Shown here piece by piece: positions 1-6,425 of a stretch of DNA of 16,239 nt (positions are counted from its first letter, which is position 1; every line of letters begins with the position of its first letter). This DNA comes from Clostridia bacterium (GTDB lineage: Bacteria; Bacillota; Clostridia; Oscillospirales; UBA644). The position numbers and the translations under genes were made by a program. The stretch spans positions 1 through 16,239 of the forward strand of contig JAFPBP010000287.1 in NCBI GenBank assembly GCA_017424085.1, in the 5' to 3' direction. A model generated the notes under the pieces. That model had not been told where the DNA came from. It saw only the letters and a program-made list of their open reading frames with translations, and did not search any database.

Positions 1-26
1 AAAATGCAAACAATATGAAAACACCC

Positions 27-55
27 TTGCAATGGGGCGAAAAATCTGTTATAAT
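27..55 (+). promoter_or_regulatory. Sigma-A type promoter for the PHP-domain gene
   Basis: A TTGCAA -35 box (27-32), a 17-base spacer and a perfect TATAAT -10 box (50-55) lie 35 bases before the start codon at 91. The same TTGCAA-17-TATAAT layout occurs before rpmG and before the phosphohexomutase gene. A ribosome binding site (GGGAGG, 76-81) follows. No operator-like symmetry is visible. Confidence 0.75.
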
Positions 56-90
56 AACCTCAGAAGCAAGACCAAGGGAGGTAATGCATC

Positions 91-1884
91 ATGAACATCC
101 GACTGTCCAAGGAGAAGATCGAAACCTTTTGCGGCGACGTGGTTGCCCTGCAGCTGATCGCAGACAAAGACCTTTCCTACGAGCCCATCACGTGGAGCAC
201 CGAGGGGGAGGTTTTGTCGGTCAAGGGGTTTGCCGACGACGAGGAATTTCCCTTCCGTAACGGAGTTCTGCTGACCATGAAGCAGGCGGGCACCGCCACC
301 GTCACGGCAGAATATCTGGGCAAGCGCTATGATTGCCCCGTCACCGTGCGCCCCGCACGGACCCTTGCCGAGGGAGAGCCCATTGAATTTTTTGCGGGGG
401 ACTTTCACGATCACACCACCACCCTTCACAACCACGACCAATTCGTCGCGCGGGATAAGGATTTCCCCATCGACTACCTGAATGCGGTGAAGAAGGACGG
501 GCGCCTCGCCTTCGGCGTGATCTCCGACCACGCAATCGTCACCAACGCACGGGATTTCTTCCGCGGCTTTACCGATAACGACCAAGTCTCCTCCGATACG
601 GTCATCTTCCCCGGCACCGAATCGGAGGTTACCTTCATCGAGCACGACCGCTTCGGTCTTTCCCACAAAAATTCGGGAGAGATCGTCTGCGTCAACGCCA
701 ATAATTTCAAATTCTCCCGCACCTGGCAGCCTTTTTGGGACGCCTTCTCCGACGCGCCCTTTGCCGTCTGCGTGCTGGCGCACCCTCAGGTGGTGGGCTG
801 GGACAAAAACGGCATCTGGAACTTCCAGCTCCATAAGAACAATACGCCTCTGATGAAGCAGCTGATCAAGGGCGTGGAGATGGGGCAGGGCTATGCGGGC
901 AACATGCTCTACGAATTCATCTACTCGGTGGCGCTGGACTGCGGATTCAAGGTTTCGGTCACCTCCTCCAGCGATTGCCACGGTCCCAACTGGGGCTATG
1001 ACGCATGGCCCGGAAAAACGGTTATCATGGCGCCCGAAAAATCCAAGGAAATGTTTTTGGATGCCCTGCTCCACCGTCGGTTTTACGCCACGGAGAGCGG
1101 GAACGTGAAGCTTTGGTACACCGTAAACGGCAAGATCGCAGGCGAGACCCTCCCGCTGACCGATACCTATCACTATAACGTCACGCTGGATTACTTCAAG
1201 GACGATCCCTCCACCGTTCCCGTGAAATGTCAGGTCATTTCCGACTACGGCATGACGGTGAAAACTCTGGAAGGATTCGGAAACTCCTTTGAATTCACCG
1301 TCACCTCCGAGACGGCACGGTATTTTTATCTGCGGTTCGTGGATGCACAGGGCAGAAAGACCTGGTCCGCTCCCGTTTGGACGGGACGGGAGGGCGACGA
1401 CACCACCGAGCCCAAGGTGGTAGCTCTGGACAAGAAGGACATGACTGCCGTGGATCTGACCTCGGGCAAGGACGCCGCCGCCGTGATCAACGACGATCCC
1501 ATGATCCTGTGGGAGGGAGAAAACCCCACCGCAGAGATCGTCATCGATATGAAAAAGCCCCAAACGATCTGTGCTTTGGGGCACTATCCAGCCCGTTATC
1601 TCATGGAATATTTCCAAAAAACCGGCGCAAACGACGCAGAGACCTTCGCCCGCTTCGCCCATGAATACGAGATCTCCCTCAGCGACGACGGAGAAACCTT
1701 CACCCCCGTTGCCCACGGCGTTCTGCGGATCTTCGGCGGCGAGGAGATCCTCACCTTCCCCGAAGCCACCGCCCGCTACGTGAAATTCCGTGTGCTTTCC
1801 ACCATCGGAAAAGCCTGCGACCGTCCTCCCTATGCAAACGCCACCGCCAGCATCAGCGAGCTTACCCCCTTCCGTGCGGAATAA
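91..1884 (+). CDS. PHP-type metal-dependent phosphoesterase-like protein with Ig-like N-terminus and F5/8-type-C-like C-terminus
   Basis: A 597-residue protein. Residues 1-90 look like a bacterial Ig-like beta fold. The middle part (about 99-335) carries a PHP/amidohydrolase-like set of metal ligands in the expected order: GDFHDH (103-108), SDHA (145-148), TESE (176-179), LAHP (229-232) and SSSDCHG (292-298). Residues 336-440 look like another beta module. Residues 445-597 resemble an F5/8-type-C (discoidin/CBM32) domain, with paired phrases such as YEISLSDDGETF and ARYVKFRVL. PHP proteins are usually metal-dependent phosphoesterases; the substrate here cannot be read from the sequence. There is no signal peptide or membrane segment, so it is probably cytoplasmic, which is odd for a protein with an adhesion-type C-terminus. 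The start at 91 has GGGAGG nine bases upstream; the nearby ATG at 84 is out of frame. It has its own promoter and converges with the lipoprotein gene downstream. Family assignment is moderately sure, substrate unknown. Confidence 0.75.
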   Translation: MNIRLSKEKIETFCGDVVALQLIADKDLSYEPITWSTEGEVLSVKGFADDEEFPFRNGVLLTMKQAGTATVTAEYLGKRYDCPVTVRPARTLAEGEPIEFFAGDFHDHTTTLHNHDQFVARDKDFPIDYLNAVKKDGRLAFGVISDHAIVTNARDFFRGFTDNDQVSSDTVIFPGTESEVTFIEHDRFGLSHKNSGEIVCVNANNFKFSRTWQPFWDAFSDAPFAVCVLAHPQVVGWDKNGIWNFQLHKNNTPLMKQLIKGVEMGQGYAGNMLYEFIYSVALDCGFKVSVTSSSDCHGPNWGYDAWPGKTVIMAPEKSKEMFLDALLHRRFYATESGNVKLWYTVNGKIAGETLPLTDTYHYNVTLDYFKDDPSTVPVKCQVISDYGMTVKTLEGFGNSFEFTVTSETARYFYLRFVDAQGRKTWSAPVWTGREGDDTTEPKVVALDKKDMTAVDLTSGKDAAAVINDDPMILWEGENPTAEIVIDMKKPQTICALGHYPARYLMEYFQKTGANDAETFARFAHEYEISLSDDGETFTPVAHGVLRIFGGEEILTFPEATARYVKFRVLSTIGKACDRPPYANATASISELTPFRAE

Positions 1885-1900
1885 ACCACAAAAAAAGCGA

Positions 1901-1929
1901 AGAGCAAGAGATCTTGATTCTCTTGCTCT
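1901..1929. repeat. 29-base hairpin, copy 1 (terminator-like)
   Basis: A perfect hairpin with 11-base arms (AGAGCAAGAGA / TCTCTTGCTCT) and a 7-base loop, 17 bases after the PHP gene stop. An identical 29-base copy lies at 2241-2269. On the plus strand no U-tract follows, so it is a poor intrinsic terminator for the PHP gene. Read on the minus strand, seven T follow after four bases, so it could stop transcription coming from the right. Confidence 0.65.
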
Positions 1930-1966
1930 CACACTGTCGAAAAAGTCCAAATTGGCTTTTGCAAAC

Positions 1967-2000
1967 TCAAATGATCTTACGAACAACAAGTATCATTTGA
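1967..2000. repeat. Inverted repeat, 9-base arms
   Basis: TCAAATGAT (1967-1975) and ATCATTTGA (1992-2000) are perfect inverted arms around a 16-base loop, immediately left of the palindromic repeat element. No U-tract follows. Its function is unclear; it may be an mRNA 3'-end stabiliser or an old terminator. Confidence 0.4.
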
Positions 2001-2006
2001 ACCGAA

Positions 2007-2199
2007 ACAATCCTTCCACCGCTTCGCGGTCCCCCTCCCTTTACACAAGGGAGGCTTAATTTTTGTGCAATTCTCAATGTTTTTTTCGCGATTCAAAAGT
2101 AACTCTCGGATCGTGACACAATAGAATGTTCGTGCACAGAAGCAAGGCTCCCTTGTGTAAAGGGAGCTGGCACGGCGGATGCCGTGACTGAGGGATTGT
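2007..2199. mobile_element. Head-to-head pair of palindromic repeats (MITE/BIME-like element)
   Basis: Two related units of about 50-54 bases lie in inverted orientation: 2007-2055 (minus) and 2146-2199 (plus). Each holds a conserved hairpin (CTCCCTTGTGTAAAGGGAG, identical in both), then a second small GC-rich hairpin whose sequence differs but whose stem is preserved (ACCGC/GCGGT on the left, CACGGC/GCCGTG on the right), and ends outward in GGATTGT. The symmetry continues inward with TGTGCA (2064-2069) and TGCACA (2133-2138). About 90 bases of non-coding DNA lie between the units. No ORF for a transposase is present and no clear target duplication is seen. I recall this type of repeat being scattered between genes in gut clostridia; that is memory, not a search result. 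Confidence 0.6.
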
Positions 2200-2240
2200 A
2201 CGGGACAAGAAGATACTTTTTAAGGTTTATCGAAAAACTG

Positions 2241-2274
2241 AGAGCAAGAGATCTTGATTCTCTTGCTCTTTTTT
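2241..2274. terminator. Bidirectional terminator for the lipoprotein gene (29-base hairpin, copy 2)
   Basis: The same perfect hairpin as at 1901-1929 (11-base arms, 7-base loop) occupies 2241-2269. On the plus strand it is followed by five more T (2270-2274). On the minus strand it is followed by CAG and then five T, 21 bases after the stop of the endonuclease/exonuclease/phosphatase gene. It therefore fits as the lipoprotein gene's terminator and as a backstop for plus-strand readthrough from the PHP gene. Confidence 0.75.
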
Positions 2275-2289
2275 GTATCTTTTTCGATC

Positions 2290-3936
2290 TTACGGGAGCA
2301 TGACGTCCACGAACAGGGGGTTGTGGTCCGAGGGGCGCATGCCGTTGAAGGCTTCGGTAATAACCTTGTAATAGCTGACCTGCAGGCGATCGTCGGTGAC
2401 GAAGCAGAAGTCGATGATCGACGAGGAGGAGCCGTAGTTATGGAAGGTGATTCCCGTTTCGGCGGTGTCGGCAACGAGGGACGAATCCACGTAGCCGTGA
2501 TCCTGCATAGACTTCCAAACGGCGCTGGTCTTGTTGCAGTTGAAGTCTCCCGTTACAAGCACGGGATATTGGGAAAACCGCTCCAGCTCGGCAATGAGCA
2601 CGGCAACCTGCTTGTCCCGCGCCGTGGCGGAGGTGTGATCCAGATGGGTATTCACGTGAACGAAGATCTTCCCGTCGCTCTTGCGCTGAAGCATCAGATA
2701 GGTATAGGTGCGGTTATATTTGGATTCGGGGAAGGCGGAGGGCACGTCGGGGGTATCGGAAAGCCAACGGGTGCCCGATTCCAGCAGGGTATATTTATCC
2801 TTCAGATAGAGCATATAGGTGCCTTCGGTATCCCCCGAGGTGGCAGACCCGCCCCGTCCCACGCCCACGACGGCGTATTCGGGGAAGGCGGCGGAGAGAT
2901 CCTTCATCCATGCGGAGGACGCCTCCTGCAAGCCCAGTGAATCGGGCATGGTCTGACTGATCGCATCCTTCACCGAGACGATACGCTGATCGGTGCGCTG
3001 GGACACGAGCACGTTGAAGCTCATGATGCGGACAAGATCGCTTCCCATCTTCACCACCCCTTCGGCAGGCAGGGGGATGGAAGCGGAATTGCAGGCGACG
3101 GCTTGGGATAACAAGGTGCGGCACCCCAAGGCAAAGCCCGTGCCTCCGCCACAGAACAGAACCGCATCGGAGGATTTTGCAAAAAATCCGTCTTCATTTC
3201 CAAGTCCCTCGGGAATGGTCAAGCCCCGTGCGGCAACGCCCAGCAGGAGCAGATTTCCCGATTCGGGAAGGGCTTGGGCGGAGGTGACCGAAACGAAATA
3301 GCCCGATTGCTCGCTGAGCACCTGCGCCAGCCGCTCCGCCAGATCCTTCTGAGGAGACCGATCGGGATAAACTACAGTCAAGCCCTTGCAGGGAAGTCCC
3401 AAAACGGACATATCGTCGGAGGCGTAGGTTCCCTTCACCGTCACGGAGTTGGGGGTCATCAAAACGCCGTCCTCGGCGGGAGGCACCAGAACCTCGTCAC
3501 GGAATTTCTGAATTGCCAACTCCAAATTCTCCTCGGAATGGGCGCCGATGACGAATTTGCCGTTGATCAGCGCGTATCCGTAATCCCGATAGCGCAGAGC
3601 ATCCAAAAATTCCTTCGATTCGGGACGATCGGTGGCACCCACCAAGATCTCGAAGGCTCCGACCTCCGCATCGGTGCAGATCAGCGATTGAGGATCGGTG
3701 CCCGAATATTCATAAAAATGCTTTTTCAGCTGGAATACTTGATTTTTCGCAGACAATCCAAGCCCGTCGGCGCGGACGATGGTATAATTCGAAAGGTCGG
3801 AAAACATCACAGACCCCTCGGGCGGCAGATCCGGAGTCCCGTCGGAAGGGGCATCGGAGGCAGGCGTGCAGGCAACGAAGGCAAAAAGCAGGGACAGGAG
3901 GAGCAACGATAACGCTCCCCGTGCGATGAATTTCAT
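2290..3936 (-). CDS. Secreted lipoprotein with endonuclease/exonuclease/phosphatase (EEP) domain
   Basis: A 548-residue protein. A hydrophobic stretch (8-22) ends in a lipobox-like FVAC with Cys23, followed by a Ser/Pro/Asp-rich linker, so it is probably a membrane-anchored extracellular lipoprotein. Residues about 50-170 and 183-290 look like two related alpha/beta modules (EILVGATDRPES and NLLLLGVAARG), of a kind seen before catalytic domains of clostridial secreted proteins. Residues 302-548 carry the EEP (DNase I/sphingomyelinase-like) signature in order: SFNV with Asn308, LQE with Glu338, NTHLDH (429-434), TGDFN (462-466), IDF (508-510) and SDHNP (536-540). The catalytic set looks complete. 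The substrate could be a phospholipid, extracellular nucleic acid or a sugar phosphodiester; the sequence does not decide. It has its own promoter, a GAGGTG ribosome binding site before the start, and a hairpin terminator. It is monocistronic and convergent with the PHP gene. Confidence 0.8.
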   Translation of the reverse strand: MKFIARGALSLLLLSLLFAFVACTPASDAPSDGTPDLPPEGSVMFSDLSNYTIVRADGLGLSAKNQVFQLKKHFYEYSGTDPQSLICTDAEVGAFEILVGATDRPESKEFLDALRYRDYGYALINGKFVIGAHSEENLELAIQKFRDEVLVPPAEDGVLMTPNSVTVKGTYASDDMSVLGLPCKGLTVVYPDRSPQKDLAERLAQVLSEQSGYFVSVTSAQALPESGNLLLLGVAARGLTIPEGLGNEDGFFAKSSDAVLFCGGGTGFALGCRTLLSQAVACNSASIPLPAEGVVKMGSDLVRIMSFNVLVSQRTDQRIVSVKDAISQTMPDSLGLQEASSAWMKDLSAAFPEYAVVGVGRGGSATSGDTEGTYMLYLKDKYTLLESGTRWLSDTPDVPSAFPESKYNRTYTYLMLQRKSDGKIFVHVNTHLDHTSATARDKQVAVLIAELERFSQYPVLVTGDFNCNKTSAVWKSMQDHGYVDSSLVADTAETGITFHNYGSSSSIIDFCFVTDDRLQVSYYKVITEAFNGMRPSDHNPLFVDVMLP

Positions 3937-3964
3937 AGCAGCACCTCAAAACGTCTTTTTTCTT

Positions 3965-3993
3965 ATTGTAGCACATTCCGAAAGAAAAGTCAA
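3965..3993 (-). promoter_or_regulatory. Promoter for the EEP lipoprotein gene
   Basis: Read on the minus strand: TTGACT (3988-3993), a 17-base spacer, and TACAAT (3965-3970), 29 bases before the start codon. The -35 box begins only five bases after the U-tract of the rplA terminator, so the two transcription units are packed tightly. Confidence 0.7.
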
Positions 3994-3997
3994 GCAC

Positions 3998-4025
3998 AAA
4001 AAAGGCTGTCGATCACTCGACAGCC
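3998..4025 (-). terminator. Intrinsic terminator of the rpmG-rplA operon
   Basis: On the minus strand a perfect 9-base-pair stem (GGCTGTCGA/TCGACAGCC, plus coordinates 4004-4012 and 4017-4025) with a 4-base loop is followed by six T (3998-4003), 25 bases after the rplA stop. Confidence 0.92.
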
Positions 4026-4049
4026 TTTTGAACGAAAAATTCGTTTTGA

Positions 4050-4742
4050 TTACATCAACTTACCGTTGTTGACCTTAACGCCGGGGCCCATGGTGGAGGC
4101 AACGACGACGCTCTTCAGGTACTGACCCTTTGCAGCGGCGGGCTTCGCCTTAACGATAGCAGCCATGAGGGTATTGAAGTTCTCGGTCAGCTTCTCGGGA
4201 CCGAAGGAAACCTTACCGATGGGGCAGTGGATGATGTTGGTCTTATCAAGACGGTACTCGATCTTACCGGCTTTGATTTCCTTAACAGCCTGACCGATGT
4301 TCATGGAAACGGTACCAGCCTTGGGGTTGGGCATCAAGCCCTTGGGACCCAGGACCTTACCGAGGCGGCCGACCAGACCCATCATGTCGGGGCAGGCAAC
4401 GACCACGTCGAAATCGAACCAGTTTTCACGCTGGATCTTGGCAACCAGCTCTTCGCCGCCAACGAATTCAGCGCCGGCTTCCTGAGCTTCCTTCACCTTG
4501 TCGCCCTTGGCGAAAGCCAGAACGCGGACCGACTTACCGGTACCGTGGGGAAGAACGATGGCACCGCGGACCTGCTGATCGGCGTGACGGGAGTCAACGC
4601 CCAGACGGACGTGGATTTCCACGGTTTCGTCGAACTTCGCCTTGGAAGTATCAACGACCAGCTTCAGGGCTTCTTCGGTGTCGTAGAGTTTGGTTTTGTC
4701 AATGAGCTTTGCGCTCTCAATATATTTCTTACCTTTTTTCAT
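4050..4742 (-). CDS. rplA: 50S ribosomal protein L1
   Basis: A 230-residue protein of normal family length. It binds 23S rRNA at the L1 stalk, helps release tRNA from the E site, and in many bacteria represses its own operon mRNA. The sequence shows the typical N-terminus (YxxAxxLID), the central PxxMGxVGRLGxVLGPxGLMPNPKxGTV region (about 117-143), and the C-terminal sequence ending in STMGPGVKVN. A GGAGG ribosome binding site lies before the start. It is the last gene of the operon and is followed by a strong terminator; rplJ and rplL, which follow in many Firmicutes, are absent here. Confidence 0.97.
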   Translation of the reverse strand: MKKGKKYIESAKLIDKTKLYDTEEALKLVVDTSKAKFDETVEIHVRLGVDSRHADQQVRGAIVLPHGTGKSVRVLAFAKGDKVKEAQEAGAEFVGGEELVAKIQRENWFDFDVVVACPDMMGLVGRLGKVLGPKGLMPNPKAGTVSMNIGQAVKEIKAGKIEYRLDKTNIIHCPIGKVSFGPEKLTENFNTLMAAIVKAKPAAAKGQYLKSVVVASTMGPGVKVNNGKLM

Positions 4743-4802
4743 TGTTACTTAATTCCTCCAAAGTGGTTATATTGGATAAATCCTCCCACAAATACGGCAG
4801 GG

Positions 4803-5228
4803 TCAGTCAGCAACGGTGACGCCCATGCTGCGGGCCGTGCCGGCGATCATGCTCATTGCGGCTTCGATGCTGTTCGCGTTCAGGTCGGGCATCTTGGTTT
4901 CCGCGATCTGACGGATCTGATCTTTGGTGATGGTTGCAACCTTGGTCTTGTTGGGGACGCCGGAAGCAGTTTCAATTCCGCAAGCCTTCTTGATCAGAAC
5001 GGCAGCCGGAGGAGTCTTGGTGATGAACGAGAAAGAGCGATCCGCATACACGGTGATGACGACGGGAATGATCATACCCATCTGATCCTTGGTACGCTCG
5101 TTGAATTCTTTGGTGAACGCCATGATGTTCACGCCGCTCTGACCCAGGGCGGGACCGACAGGGGGAGCGGGAGTTGCCTTTCCGGCAGGAATCTGAAGTT
5201 TAATATAACCGATAATCTTCTGAGCCAT
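4803..5228 (-). CDS. rplK: 50S ribosomal protein L11
   Basis: A 141-residue protein, the standard length. L11 forms the GTPase-associated centre with the 23S rRNA and is needed for the stringent response through RelA in many bacteria. The N-terminal LQIPAGKATPAPPVGPALGQ segment, the FITKTPPAAVLIKKA region and the SMIAGTARSMG C-terminus are diagnostic. A GGAGG ribosome binding site overlaps the 15-base gap after nusG. A 60-base gap separates it from rplA; I looked there for an L1-binding mimic and saw nothing convincing. Confidence 0.97.
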   Translation of the reverse strand: MAQKIIGYIKLQIPAGKATPAPPVGPALGQSGVNIMAFTKEFNERTKDQMGMIIPVVITVYADRSFSFITKTPPAAVLIKKACGIETASGVPNKTKVATITKDQIRQIAETKMPDLNANSIEAAMSMIAGTARSMGVTVAD

Positions 5229-5243
5229 CTTACTATGCCTCCA

Positions 5244-5777
5244 TTAATATTCTATGATCTGGACTTGTGCAAGATCAAGCTCCACGGGGGTTTCTCTGCC
5301 GAACATGGACGCAATGACGCGGACCTTGCCCGCAGCCATATCCACGGCTTCCACCGTACCGATGAAGTCCTTGAATGCACCATCGATGATTTTGACGTTG
5401 TCGCCCTGCGTAAAGGGAAGAGCAACCTCCTGACGGGCAATGCCCATGGAGATCATTTCCTCCTCGGTCAGGGGCGTAGGCTCGCCTTCGGGGCCCACAA
5501 AGCCGGTCACACCGCGGATGCCTCGGATGAGGATCCAGGTATCATCGTTGACCACCATATTGATCAGAACGTATCCGGGGAACAATTTCCGTTCCACCTG
5601 AACCTCTTCCCCATTCTTGATCTCGGTTACGGTTTCCATGGGAATCCGCACCTCGCAGATCAGATCCTGCAGGGAGCGAAGCTCAACGATCGTCTGAATG
5701 CTGTTTGCTACTTTGTTTTCATATCCGGAATAGGTATGAAGCACATACCACTTCGCGACGTTGTTCGTTTCAGCCAT
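5244..5777 (-). CDS. nusG: Transcription termination/antitermination factor NusG
   Basis: A 177-residue protein of normal length. NusG binds RNA polymerase, modulates pausing and elongation and couples transcription to translation. The N-terminal NGN domain starts with KWYVLHTYSGYENKV and includes KLFPGYVLINM and RGVTGFVG. The C-terminal KOW domain is visible at about 125-155 (GDNVKIIDGAFKDFIGTV). A GGAGG ribosome binding site lies before the start. It sits in the conserved secE-nusG-rplK order, 30 bases after secE. Confidence 0.97.
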   Translation of the reverse strand: MAETNNVAKWYVLHTYSGYENKVANSIQTIVELRSLQDLICEVRIPMETVTEIKNGEEVQVERKLFPGYVLINMVVNDDTWILIRGIRGVTGFVGPEGEPTPLTEEEMISMGIARQEVALPFTQGDNVKIIDGAFKDFIGTVEAVDMAAGKVRVIASMFGRETPVELDLAQVQIIEY

Positions 5778-5807
5778 AATTACCTCCGGATTATAAACGT
5801 GCGGGAA

Positions 5808-6065
5808 TCAAACCAACAGGCCCATCAGGGACTTGAACAACAGGTCAACCAGACCAATGAACGCACCGGAAGCAATGATTACGACCAGAACGACCAGAGT
5901 GTTGTTGACGACCTGACGGAACGAAGGCCAAGTGACCTTGCGAAGCTCGCTGATCATACCCTTAACGAACGTAGCAATTCGTTTGAAAACGCCGGGTTTT
6001 TTCGCCGCGGGCTTTTTGCCGTTCTTCTCGACCTTTGCCTCAGCCGCAGTGTTCTTTTCAGCCAT
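5808..6065 (-). CDS. secE: Preprotein translocase subunit SecE
   Basis: An 85-residue protein. SecE is the essential small membrane subunit of the SecYEG channel. A Lys/Ala-rich N-terminus (1-26) leads to the amphipathic helix and the diagnostic ELRKVTWPSF motif (40-49), followed by one transmembrane segment (about 55-76). The open frame extends upstream, but the start at 6065 is preferred: it has GGAG that overlaps the rpmG stop codon, and the residues upstream are out-of-frame rpmG. The overlap suggests translational coupling to rpmG. Confidence 0.95.
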   Translation of the reverse strand: MAEKNTAAEAKVEKNGKKPAAKKPGVFKRIATFVKGMISELRKVTWPSFRQVVNNTLVVLVVIIASGAFIGLVDLLFKSLMGLLV

Positions 6066-6076
6066 AGCGTTTCTCC

Positions 6077-6229
6077 TTACTTCGTTTCTCTGTGTAACGT
6101 GTGTTTCCGGCAGAATCTGCAGTATTTGTTCATTTCCAGTCTGTCGGGATCGTTCTTCTTGTTTTTGGTCGTATTGTAATTTCTCTGCTTGCACTCAGTG
6201 CATGCCAAAACAACCCTATCTTTTCCCAT
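6077..6229 (-). CDS. rpmG: 50S ribosomal protein L33, zinc-ribbon form
   Basis: A 50-residue protein of normal L33 length (MGKDRVVLAC... to ...HRETK). Two cysteine pairs, CTEC (10-13) and CRFC (37-40), make it the zinc-binding (C+) form rather than the cysteine-free paralogue used in zinc shortage. The longer upstream reading frame is rejected: the start at 6229 has a strong AAGGAGG eight to nine bases upstream. It is the first full gene of the operon. A short overlapping upstream ORF (6216-6263) and an unusual leader precede it. No Zur-like operator was recognised. Confidence 0.95.
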   Translation of the reverse strand: MGKDRVVLACTECKQRNYNTTKNKKNDPDRLEMNKYCRFCRKHTLHRETK

Positions 6230-6263
6230 TTTTCGGCACCTCCTTGATAATTTGAGTGTACAT
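6216..6263 (-). CDS. Possible 15-residue leader peptide overlapping rpmG start
   Basis: An ATG at 6263 (minus) opens a 15-codon frame, MYTQIIKEVPKNGKR, that ends in TAG at 6216-6218, 14 bases inside rpmG in another frame. An SD-like AAGGGAGG (6275-6282) lies 11 bases upstream. The arrangement would let ribosomes finishing the leader restart at rpmG. It could equally be chance, since the frame is short and its 3' part is forced by the rpmG ribosome binding site and start. Confidence 0.3.
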   Translation of the reverse strand: MYTQIIKEVPKNGKR

Positions 6264-6325
6264 ACTCTTGATTGCCTCCCTTGTACAAGAAGAAACAGGC
6301 ACTCCGTACCCGATTTTCGGGCAAC

Positions 6326-6352
6326 AAAAAAAAGCACCTTGGTACAAGGTGC
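6326..6352 (-). terminator. Intrinsic terminator overlapping the rpmG transcription start
   Basis: On the minus strand an 8-base-pair stem (GCACCTTG/CAAGGTGC) with a 3-base loop (6334-6352) is followed by eight T (6326-6333). It is the first good terminator after the membrane-anchored gene that stops at 6426. The rpmG -10 box ends only four bases upstream, so the expected start site falls inside the 5' arm. Confidence 0.8.
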
Positions 6353-6356
6353 GTCT

Positions 6357-6385
6357 ATTATACCATATTTTCAGCGGACTTGCAA
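6357..6385 (-). promoter_or_regulatory. Promoter of the rpmG-secE-nusG-rplK-rplA operon
   Basis: On the minus strand: TTGCAA (6380-6385), a 17-base spacer and a perfect TATAAT (6357-6362). It lies between the stop of the upstream gene and that gene's terminator. The start site is expected near 6350-6352, giving a leader of about 120 bases before rpmG. Confidence 0.8.
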
Positions 6386-6425
6386 GAGTTTTTTCGATTT
6401 TTATTTGTGATTTTTTTGTTACATA

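Noticed and set aside
49..1989. 646-codon minus-strand frame opposite the PHP gene
   Set aside because: It has the odd Gly/Val/Asp-rich composition of an antisense shadow, no ribosome binding site and no recognisable domain, while the plus strand has a promoter, ribosome binding site and PHP motifs.
1790..2059. 89-codon plus-strand frame running from the PHP gene into the repeats
   Set aside because: It starts inside the PHP gene in another frame and reads through hairpins and the palindromic repeat.
4743..4802. L1-binding autoregulatory site between rplK and rplA
   Set aside because: Only a weak GTGG/CCAC pairing is visible; nothing matches the known L1 target well enough to report.
4227..6179. 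650-codon plus-strand frame opposite rplA, rplK and nusG
   Set aside because: It runs antisense across five conserved genes and their intergenic gaps and contains no recognisable motif.
6230..6337. Longer N-terminus for L33
   Set aside because: The extension runs through the operon leader and lacks family similarity; the ATG at 6229 has AAGGAGG and gives the standard 50 residues.
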